The notes below the pieces were generated by a model that did not search any database, was not told the DNA's origin, and worked only from the letters and a program-made list of their open reading frames with translations. Shown piece by piece: positions 11,897-18,535 of a stretch of DNA of 64,000 nucleotides (position 1 is its first letter; each line of letters opens with the position of its first letter). The position numbers were made by a program, and so were the translations under genes. Source of the stretch: Stutzerimonas stutzeri (GTDB lineage Bacteria; Pseudomonadota; Gammaproteobacteria; Pseudomonadales; Pseudomonadaceae); the NCBI RefSeq assembly GCF_018138085.1, contig NZ_CP073105.1:4464001-4528000 (forward strand), read 5' to 3'.

Positions 11897-13124
11897 CACG
11901 AGCGGCCTCCTTGTCGTAGCTGACGACACCGGCAAAGACCCGCTGGCGCAGGCGTCCCGGCTGTACCGCGTACGCCAGCTCGGCCGGCGTCTGGACATCC
12001 CACAGGCACAGATCGGCTGGCGCACCGACGGCGATACGTCCCAGTTCGGGCGCGCCCAGCGCTTGCGCGGCATGGGCGGTCATGCCGGCCAGCGCCTCGC
12101 GCGGCGTCAGGCGGAACAGCGTGCAGGCCAGGTTCAGATTCAAGGTGGGGAAGCAAATCGGCGCCGTACCGGGGTTGGCATCGCCGGCTACCGCCATCGC
12201 CACGCCGTACTGGCGCAGCAGCGCGATGGGCGGCAACTGGGTTTCGCGCAGCGTGTGATAAGCGCCGGGCAGCAGGGTCGCGACCGTACCGGCGGCGGCC
12301 ATGGCTTGCACGCCGGCCTCGTCGAGAAACTCGATATGGTCGGCCGACAACCCGCGATAGCGAGCCGCGAGGGCGCTGGCGCCCTGGTTCGACAGCTGCT
12401 CGGCATGCGCCTTGACCGGCAGACCGTGCGCCTGAGCGGCCACGAATACCCGCTCGCACTGGCTCGCGCTGAAGCCGATGTGCTCGCAAAACACGTCCAC
12501 CGCATCGGCCAGCCCCTCGGCCACGGCGGCGGGAATGATCTCCTTGCACACCAGGTCGATGTAGCCGTCGCTGTCGTCGGCATATTCCGGTGGCAAGGCA
12601 TGCGCCGCCAGCAAGGTCGTGGTGATTCGTACCGGCAGCAGCTCGCCGAGCCGGCGCGCCACACGCAGCATTTTCAGCTCGTCGGCGGTCGTCAGGCCGT
12701 AACCGGATTTGATCTCAATGGTGGTCACGCCATCGGCCAGCAGCGCCTGCAGCCGAGGCAGGCTCTGAGCCAGCAACTGCTCCTCGCTGGCGGCACGGGT
12801 GGCACGCACGGTGCTGAGAATGCCACCGCCGGCCTTGGCGATTTCAGCGTAGTCGACCCCTTCCAGGCGCTGCTCGAACTCGTCGGCGCGGTTGCCGGCA
12901 TAGACCAGATGACTGTGGCAATCGATCAGACCGGGCGTCATCACGCCCCCGCGGCCCACTTCCAGTGCGCCGGCGACCTGCGCCTCATCCAGTTCGGACA
13001 CGGGCACCACGAGCGCGACGCGACCGGCCTCGACCATCACCACCATCGGCTCGGGCAGTGTCTGCGTGCCGTCGAATAGGCTTACGGCGCGCCATAGCAG
13101 GCGCTTGTCAGGAGTGGAAGGCAT
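11886..13124 (-). CDS. hutI: Imidazolonepropionase HutI
   Basis: A 412-residue amidohydrolase-superfamily enzyme that opens 4-imidazolone-5-propionate to N-formimino-glutamate, the third step of the pathway. The metal-binding [15 protein letters not shown] segment and the later [13 protein letters not shown] stretch are typical. It is the first gene of the hut operon. The predicted leader is about 26 nt, with AAGAGG as ribosome site before the ATG at 13124. The next gene, hutG, overlaps it by 11 bp. Confidence 0.97.
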   Translation of the reverse strand: MPSTPDKRLLWRAVSLFDGTQTLPEPMVVMVEAGRVALVVPVSELDEAQVAGALEVGRGGVMTPGLIDCHSHLVYAGNRADEFEQRLEGVDYAEIAKAGGGILSTVRATRAASEEQLLAQSLPRLQALLADGVTTIEIKSGYGLTTADELKMLRVARRLGELLPVRITTTLLAAHALPPEYADDSDGYIDLVCKEIIPAAVAEGLADAVDVFCEHIGFSASQCERVFVAAQAHGLPVKAHAEQLSNQGASALAARYRGLSADHIEFLDEAGVQAMAAAGTVATLLPGAYHTLRETQLPPIALLRQYGVAMAVAGDANPGTAPICFPTLNLNLACTLFRLTPREALAGMTAHAAQALGAPELGRIAVGAPADLCLWDVQTPAELAYAVQPGRLRQRVFAGVVSYDKEAARDAR

Positions 13125-13146
13125 CGGAGGTGACCTCTTGCTGGCT

Positions 13147-13162
13147 TATTGTATATACAATA
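13147..13162. promoter_or_regulatory. HutC operator (perfect 16-bp palindrome)
   Basis: TATTGTATATACAATA is a perfect palindrome whose core TTGTATATACAA matches the HutC site known from pseudomonads and enteric bacteria. It covers the -10 box of the hutI promoter, so repressor binding should block polymerase directly. Confidence 0.85.
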
Positions 13163-13185
13163 GGAAAGACAACCATCTCGGTCAA
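13157..13185 (-). promoter_or_regulatory. Sigma-70 promoter of the hut operon
   Basis: On the minus strand TTGACC (13180-13185) is followed after exactly 17 bases by TATTGT (13157-13162). Transcription would start near 13150, about 26 bases before the hutI ATG. The -10 box lies inside the HutC palindrome. Confidence 0.7.
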
Positions 13186-13190
13186 GCGCT

Positions 13191-13215
13191 GTTTAACGCT
13201 TTGCGCAGCGTAAAC
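13191..13215. repeat. Imperfect inverted repeat upstream of the hut promoter
   Basis: GTTTAACGCT and AGCGTAAAC face each other around TTGCGC, with one unpaired base. It lies just upstream of the -35 box, where an activator of hut transcription could bind. No activator can be named from the sequence. Confidence 0.4.
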
Positions 13216-13257
13216 TCGCGCTTATGTCTCTATGGCTTGGCTGCTAGACCGCACCTA

Positions 13258-13269
13258 ATGTATATACAT
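13258..13269. promoter_or_regulatory. Second HutC-like palindrome
   Basis: ATGTATATACAT is a perfect 12-bp palindrome sharing the GTATATAC core of the main operator, centred 109 bp upstream of it. It could be an auxiliary operator used through looping. Confidence 0.5.
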
Positions 13270-13279
13270 ATAAAGAGCA

Positions 13280-13646
13280 CGACATAGAGGCGGGCCGACG
13301 GCGTGCGGGGCAGAGGTCGGCTGCGTGGACGCAGGCGTGCCAACCGTTCGGTGGCAGCCGCCGAGAACGCTGTAGCTGTTTGCGCAGGCTGCCGGCCTGC
13401 GGCTTCGGAGCGGCAGGGGTCAGGTGGATATGGCAGGCGCGCCGAAATCACCGAGGCATTACGCCCTGGCATCGGCAAGCGCCGCTGCGTTATGTCGCAT
13501 TGCTGCGGAATCGGGACGCCGCAGACGCCAGCCCGCAACGGCAATGCGGCGATCGGAACGTTCGCCACAAGCAGGCGGCGTATCGGCAGGTGGATGGCTA
13601 CGAAACAGGCTCGAAGCGCTGGTAGCGAAGGTGCCGGCAGCCCTCG
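13280..13646. other. Intergenic stretch with no recognisable gene
   Basis: About 370 bp between the hut control region and the DUF1329 gene. Short open frames on both strands here are arginine-rich or lack ribosome sites and resemble no protein I know. I see no repeat or RNA gene in it. Confidence 0.5.
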
Positions 13647-13647
13647 G

Positions 13648-13703
13648 AAAAGACGGCCCTGGCCAGGTTGACCAGGGCGCGGTCAGGCGTCAGGCACCTG
13701 ACC
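13648..13703 (-). terminator. Possible terminator of the DUF1329 gene
   Basis: Reading the minus strand after the stop at 13714 there are two small hairpins: GGTCAGG with CCTGACC (13681-13687, 13697-13703), then CCCTGG with CCAGGG (13657-13662, 13672-13677). The second is followed within 5 bases by TTTT (13648-13651). The T run is short, so this is tentative. Confidence 0.35.
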
Positions 13704-13713
13704 GGGCGCAGCG

Positions 13714-15051
13714 CTAGTTGGCGCCGCGACGCAATGCTGCGGGGGAGAAGTCTCGCGGTCCCATCTGGGCGCTGAAGTCGTACATCGGCTCGTTGTTGTC
13801 CAAGCCGTCGACGAAATAGTTGCCATCCTTGAGGTGATACAGCGTCTCCACCGTACTGCCGAACATCGGCACCTCGTAGTAGCTGATCGGATGGCTCTCC
13901 TGCAGACCGATCAGCTCGGCATCGCCATCGAACAGGTCGACCGCCAGGATCTGCCAGCTGTCTTCGTCGATATAGAAACGGCGCATGGCGTAGGGATGAC
14001 TGAAGCCCTTGCGCAGGGTCGCTTCGACGATCCATACCCGGTGCTGCTCATAGCGCAGCAGGTCGGGGTTCAAGGTATGCGCTCCGACGATCGAGTCATA
14101 GGGAATGCCTTGCTGATGGACCGCGTAGCTGTTGTAGGGCACCAGCATTTCGCGCTTGCCGACCAGCTTCCACTCATAGCGATCCGGCGCACCGTTGAAG
14201 GAGTCGACCACGTCGGCGGTCGCCAGCCCGCTGGTGTCCGGCTGCAGCGAGTCGTAGGCCAGCGACGGCAGGCGCCGTACCCGACGATCGCTCGGGCTGT
14301 AGCGCCACGCCTTGCGGATCGCCAGTACCTGGTCCATCGGATCCTGCACCACCAGCGCGGTACCGGAGAGCTTTGCCGGTGCGGTCACCCGGTATTTGTA
14401 GAACAGTAGCGTGTTGTCCAGCTGCGCGCGGGTCATGCCTTCGCGGTTGTAGACGTAGTAGATGTGCCGGTCCCGCTTGATCAGACTGGCCCTGCCGTTG
14501 ATGACGACGGCCTGGTTGTTGACCATGTGGGTCTGCTCGCCCTTGTAGTGCAGGATGTGGTTCCAGATGACCTGCATACCGTCCTGCGGCAGCGGAAACG
14601 GGATACCGGCCACCGCGCCAGTGATGCCGTTGCCGTTGGCGATCAGCTCGGCTGACAGCGCATTGGCATGCGTCTCGTCATAGATGCGCTGGGGTGCCGC
14701 GGCGCTGCGGCGGGTCGGAAAGACACGAAGATAGAAATCCGGATAGCGCTCGATCAGGGCGCGCAGCCCTTCGGGCAACAGTGCAGCATATTGCGCCACA
14801 TTGCTGTTATCGACCCGGTTAAGCACCGGATCGGCGGCGAACGGATCGGGGTGATGCATCCCCGGCTGGTAATCGGCCGGTGGTTTCACCCCGCCGGTCC
14901 ATGCCGGTATGCTGCCGTTGGCATTGGCGGCTCGCTCGGCGCCCAGTGGCGTCAGGTCCTGGCCCAGGCGTGCGGCCTGAGTCTCGTCCACCTTTGCCTG
15001 GGCCTGGCTGGCGCAAAGCGCCAATAGCAGAACTGCAAATTTCCTATACAT
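13714..15051 (-). CDS. Secreted DUF1329 protein
   Basis: A 445-residue protein with a signal peptide (MYRKFAVLLLALCASQAQA, cleavage after residue 19) and the DUF1329 fold, distantly related to outer-membrane lipoprotein-sorting proteins. Homologues in pseudomonads usually sit beside a DUF1302 outer-membrane protein and an RND-type exporter; neither is next to this gene. The start at 15051 follows AAGGAG. It probably acts in the periplasm on a hydrophobic ligand, but that is only family-level inference. The frame remains open far upstream, where it runs through trmB antisense-free space and codes nothing recognisable. Confidence 0.88.
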   Translation of the reverse strand: MYRKFAVLLLALCASQAQAKVDETQAARLGQDLTPLGAERAANANGSIPAWTGGVKPPADYQPGMHHPDPFAADPVLNRVDNSNVAQYAALLPEGLRALIERYPDFYLRVFPTRRSAAAPQRIYDETHANALSAELIANGNGITGAVAGIPFPLPQDGMQVIWNHILHYKGEQTHMVNNQAVVINGRASLIKRDRHIYYVYNREGMTRAQLDNTLLFYKYRVTAPAKLSGTALVVQDPMDQVLAIRKAWRYSPSDRRVRRLPSLAYDSLQPDTSGLATADVVDSFNGAPDRYEWKLVGKREMLVPYNSYAVHQQGIPYDSIVGAHTLNPDLLRYEQHRVWIVEATLRKGFSHPYAMRRFYIDEDSWQILAVDLFDGDAELIGLQESHPISYYEVPMFGSTVETLYHLKDGNYFVDGLDNNEPMYDFSAQMGPRDFSPAALRRGAN

Positions 15052-15227
15052 CTCTCTTGCTCCTTGCTGCGCAAACGGCGCGCGGCAGATAACGGCCTTT
15101 GCCGACAGGCAAGGCGCTCGTTGAGGCGTTGGGGATCGTGCCGTCCCTGGCATGCTCTTGTTGTCTGGTCTTCCCTGAGGCCGCTGGTCGCGGCTCTGAC
15201 GGGTGCCGTGCGACACCCTTTTTGCTA

Positions 15228-15938
15228 TCAGTCGACGCGCTCGAACTTGAGGTCCCAGACCCCATGACCCAAGCGTTCGCCACGGCGTTCGAACTTGGTC
15301 GTCGGACGTTCTTGTGGACGCTCGACGTATTGCCCGGTGGCCGCCTGGTTGCGGTAGCCGGGCGCGGCGCTCATCACTTCGAGCATGTGCTCTGCGTACG
15401 CCTGCCAGTCGGTCGCCATATGCAACACGCCACCAACCTTGAGTTTTTGCCGCACCAACTCGGCGAATGCCGGCTGGACGATGCGCCGCTTGTGGTGGCG
15501 ACTCTTGTGCCAGGGATCGGGAAAGAACAGCAATACCCGGTCCAGACTGGCGTCGGGGACGCATTCACGCAGCACTTCAAGCGCATCGCAACTGTAAACC
15601 CGCACATTCGTCAGGTTTTGTGACAGGAGTCCGTTTAGCAGCGCGCCCACGCCCGGCGAATGCACCTCGACGCCGATGAAGTCCTGCTCGGGTGCGGCCG
15701 CGGCCATTTCCAGGGTCGAGTGCCCCATGCCGAAGCCGATCTCGAAGGTGCGCGGTGCCGACCGGCCGAAGACCTGATCGAAGTCGCGCGGGCCGTCGGC
15801 CAGCTCCAGGCCGAAGCGCGGCCAACCCTGGTCCAGGCCGCGCTGCTGGCCTTCAGTCATGCGTCCGGCGCGCATCACGAAGCTTTTGATGGTGCGCATG
15901 CGCCGTTGGCCTTCAGCCGGAGGGAGGGTGTCGCTCAT
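15228..15938 (-). CDS. trmB: tRNA (guanine-N7)-methyltransferase TrmB
   Basis: A 236-residue SAM-dependent enzyme that methylates G46 in the variable loop of tRNAs. The SAM-binding motif [14 protein letters not shown] and the substrate motif [14 protein letters not shown] are both present. The start at 15938 gives [14 protein letters not shown]; the longer open frame is rejected because it would run through the thiG terminator. It follows thiG on the minus strand but is separated from it by a strong terminator, so it depends on readthrough or on a promoter inside or near that hairpin. Confidence 0.97.
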   Translation of the reverse strand: MSDTLPPAEGQRRMRTIKSFVMRAGRMTEGQQRGLDQGWPRFGLELADGPRDFDQVFGRSAPRTFEIGFGMGHSTLEMAAAAPEQDFIGVEVHSPGVGALLNGLLSQNLTNVRVYSCDALEVLRECVPDASLDRVLLFFPDPWHKSRHHKRRIVQPAFAELVRQKLKVGGVLHMATDWQAYAEHMLEVMSAAPGYRNQAATGQYVERPQERPTTKFERRGERLGHGVWDLKFERVD

Positions 15939-15954
15939 GAATAGACCTGCAGAG

Positions 15955-15987
15955 AAAAAAGAACGGCCGCGCAAGCGAGCGCGGCCG
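15955..15987 (-). terminator. Rho-independent terminator after thiG
   Basis: On the minus strand a 9-bp GC stem (15979-15987 with 15964-15972, 6-nt loop) is followed by GTTC and six T (15955-15960). It lies 17 bases beyond the thiG stop and 17 bases before the trmB start. Confidence 0.8.
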
Positions 15988-16003
15988 GAGACGGAGGGAC
16001 AAC

Positions 16004-16798
16004 TCAGCGAATCAGGCCTTCGAGAGGCGAGGACGCGCTGGCGTAGAGTTTCTTCGGCATACGCCCGGCGAGATAGGCCAGGCGTCCCGCGTCGATCGCG
16101 TACTTCATCGCCTCGGCCATCAACACCGGGTTCTGTGCATGGGCGATGGCGCTGTTCATCAGCACCGCCTCGCAACCCAGCTCCATGGCGATGGTGGCGT
16201 CGGAGGCCGTGCCCACACCGGCGTCGACCAGCACCGGCACCTTGGCCTCTTCCAGAATGATCCGCAGGTTGTAAGGGTTGCAGATACCCAATCCGGTACC
16301 GATCAGACCCGCCAGCGGCATGACCGCGACGCAGCCCATCTCGGCCAGCTGCCGCGCGATGATCGGATCGTCGCTGGTGTAAACCATGACGTCGAAGCCG
16401 TCCTTCACCAACACTTCGGCGGCCTTGAGCGTTTCGATGACGTTGGGGAACAGGGTCTTCTGGTCGGCCAGCACTTCGAGCTTGACCAGCTTGTGGCCGT
16501 CGAGCAGCTCACGGGCCAGACGGCAGGTGCGCACCGCCTCGTCGGCATCGTAGCAACCGGCGGTATTCGGCAGGATGGTGTAACGGTCCGGCGAGATGAC
16601 GTCGAGCAGGTTCGGCTCGCCCGGGTTCTGGCCGATGTTGGTGCGGCGCACCGCGACGGTAACGATCTCGGCGCCTGAAGCTTCGATGGCGGCGCGGGTC
16701 TCGTCGAGATCCTTGTATTTGCCGGTACCCACCAGCAGACGCGACTGATAAGTGCGGCCGGCAAGCGTGAAGGGTTTGTCGTGCGGAACTGGGCTCAT
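16004..16798 (-). CDS. thiG: Thiazole synthase ThiG
   Basis: A 264-residue TIM-barrel enzyme that builds the thiazole phosphate of thiamine from deoxyxylulose phosphate, dehydroglycine and the sulfur carried by ThiS. Lys106 in [10 protein letters not shown] is the expected Schiff-base lysine. [20 protein letters not shown] is the phosphate-binding end of the barrel. It follows thiS by 87 bp on the same strand, the usual pairing, and is closed by a clear terminator. Confidence 0.97.
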   Translation of the reverse strand: MSPVPHDKPFTLAGRTYQSRLLVGTGKYKDLDETRAAIEASGAEIVTVAVRRTNIGQNPGEPNLLDVISPDRYTILPNTAGCYDADEAVRTCRLARELLDGHKLVKLEVLADQKTLFPNVIETLKAAEVLVKDGFDVMVYTSDDPIIARQLAEMGCVAVMPLAGLIGTGLGICNPYNLRIILEEAKVPVLVDAGVGTASDATIAMELGCEAVLMNSAIAHAQNPVLMAEAMKYAIDAGRLAYLAGRMPKKLYASASSPLEGLIR

Positions 16799-16885
16799 GC
16801 GACCATCCTGTTCATCTGTAATGAAGCGAAGAAGTACGTCGCTGCACGGGCGACGTCCGGAATTACTATCGAGGCAGCGGACCGA

Positions 16886-17086
16886 TCAACCGCCGCCAAT
16901 CGCATGCACGACTTCGACCCGATCGCCTTCGGCCAGTCGCGTCGTGCCATGCTGGCTGCGCGGTACGATGTCTCGATTGAGTTCGACCGCCAGCCGCCGC
17001 CCAGTCAGGTCCAGGCGTTGCAGCAGATCGGCCACCGACTGACCGTCAGGGAGCTCGTAGCGCTCGCCGTTCAACTGGATGTGCAT
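16886..17086 (-). CDS. thiS: Sulfur carrier protein ThiS
   Basis: A 66-residue ubiquitin-fold protein ending in Gly-Gly (HAIGGG), the tail that is adenylated and then thiocarboxylated to deliver sulfur to ThiG. The start at 17086 gives MHIQLNGERYELPDGQSV, the normal family N terminus. An ATG seven codons upstream would add MSMVAIT. The ribosome site is weak for either. It is directly upstream of thiG. Confidence 0.93.
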   Translation of the reverse strand: MHIQLNGERYELPDGQSVADLLQRLDLTGRRLAVELNRDIVPRSQHGTTRLAEGDRVEVVHAIGGG

Positions 17087-17190
17087 AGTGATCGCCACCA
17101 TTGACAAGGGGCACGCATTCTAGCCCGATCATCCCGGCGCACCAAGGCGACGAGCACTGCCATTCATCCTTGCCGCCGGAGTGCGATCAG

Positions 17191-17565
17191 TCAGGCGCGC
17201 AGGTTCCAAGCCGCCAATAGCAGGCAGACCCATCCGGCGAGAAAAGCGGTGCCGCCAACCGGTGTAATGATGCCGAGCCGGGTTACGCCGGTCAGCGACA
17301 ACAGATAGAGGCTGCCGGAAAACAGCAGGACGCCCAGGGCAAAAAAACCGCCAGCGGCGTTGAGCAGACGGCTCGGCGCCTGCAACGCCAGCAACGCGAC
17401 GCCGAACAGCGCCAGCGCATGAATCAGCTGATACTGCACACCGGTTTGAAACACCGCCAGGTATTCGGCGCTGAGGCGACTTTTCAGGCCGTGTGCGGCA
17501 AAGGCACCCAGCGCCACGCCGGTCAAGCCAAAGAACGCAGCAAGCAGGAGAAAGAGACGAATCAT
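17191..17565 (-). CDS. DUF423 membrane protein
   Basis: A 124-residue protein with four hydrophobic segments, starting MIRLFLLLAAFFGLTGVALG and containing the family signature GAFAAHGLK and FQTGVQYQLIHALAL. It belongs to DUF423 (E. coli YgdD), a small inner-membrane family of unknown role. It is divergent from mtgA with a 62-bp gap. Confidence 0.93.
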   Translation of the reverse strand: MIRLFLLLAAFFGLTGVALGAFAAHGLKSRLSAEYLAVFQTGVQYQLIHALALFGVALLALQAPSRLLNAAGGFFALGVLLFSGSLYLLSLTGVTRLGIITPVGGTAFLAGWVCLLLAAWNLRA

Positions 17566-17598
17566 CAGGCGCTTCCAGTCAGGATGGGATGAGGCCGT

Positions 17599-17604
17599 TA
17601 TAAT
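17599..17604 (+). promoter_or_regulatory. Probable -10 box for mtgA
   Basis: A consensus TATAAT lies 24 bases before the mtgA ATG; no good -35 is visible at 16-18 bases. The implied leader is about 17 nt and contains no Shine-Dalgarno sequence. Confidence 0.45.
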
Positions 17605-17627
17605 GCCCGCTCACCCCGCCCCCGACC

Positions 17628-18335
17628 ATGTCCATGCTCCGAGCCCTATCACGCCGCCTCATTAAACTGCTGCTCTGGTCGAGCGCAGTCTCCGTGCTGC
17701 TGGTCCTGGTGCTGCGCTGGGTGCCGCCACCCTTCACCGCGCTCATGGTCGAGCGCAAGATCGAATCCTGGACCGGCGGCGAAAGCATCGACCTGCAACG
17801 CAGCTGGCGGCCCTGGAAGGTGCTGCCCGATGACCTGAAGATGGCGGTGATCGCGGCTGAAGATCAGAAATTTGCCGATCACTGGGGTTTCGATATCGCC
17901 GCCATCCGCGCCGCGTTCGCGCACAACGAGCGCGGCGGCTCGCTGCGTGGCGCCAGCACTCTCAGCCAGCAGGTCGCCAAGAACCTGTTCCTCTGGTCCG
18001 GACGCAGCTGGGTACGCAAGGGATTCGAAGTCTGGTTCACCGCCTGGATCGAGCTGCTGTGGCCAAAGCAACGCATCCTCGAGGTCTATCTGAACAGCGT
18101 GGAATGGGGCAACGGCGTTTTTGGTGCCGAGGCGGCCGCCCAGCACCATTTCGGTAAAGGCGCGGCCTACCTGTCTACGGCCCAGGCCAGCCAGCTGGCC
18201 GCCGTGCTGCCCAATCCGCGTGAATGGAGCGCCGGGCGTCCCGGTCCGCATGTACGACGACGTGCCAGCTGGATCCGCCAACAGATGCGTCAGCTGGGCG
18301 GCAGCCACTACCTGAATCAGCTCCAGGGCCCATAA
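17628..18335 (+). CDS. mtgA: Monofunctional peptidoglycan glycosyltransferase MtgA
   Basis: A 235-residue inner-membrane enzyme with one N-terminal anchor (about residues 13-31) and a GT51 domain that polymerises lipid II in the periplasm. The catalytic Glu78 is in AAEDQKFADHWGFD and the second family motif is RGASTLSQQVAKNLFLW. There is no transpeptidase domain. Translation may begin at 17628 or at an ATG two codons later; neither has a ribosome site, which fits a short, nearly leaderless mRNA. Confidence 0.96.
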   Translation: MSMLRALSRRLIKLLLWSSAVSVLLVLVLRWVPPPFTALMVERKIESWTGGESIDLQRSWRPWKVLPDDLKMAVIAAEDQKFADHWGFDIAAIRAAFAHNERGGSLRGASTLSQQVAKNLFLWSGRSWVRKGFEVWFTAWIELLWPKQRILEVYLNSVEWGNGVFGAEAAAQHHFGKGAAYLSTAQASQLAAVLPNPREWSAGRPGPHVRRRASWIRQQMRQLGGSHYLNQLQGP

Positions 18336-18535
18336 CCCGATTGACCGGCCGTGAATCGGGATCTCCGGTAACCGGCACGGCCAGACGGACCGTTATGGCA
18401 GTGCGCCATCGCAACGAGTAAGCTGCAAGCGACAGGTCGCGAGATGCCGGCGACGCCCGACGGACAGGACGCCATCGAGGCGGACGTGCAGTCATCTTCT
18501 CGCCGATTCGCCACTGAACGCATGGCAGCGCTAGC

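Noticed and set aside
13303..13671. 122-codon open frame between hut and the DUF1329 gene
   Set aside because: Arginine-rich composition, no ribosome site and no recognisable family; consistent with chance in high-GC DNA.
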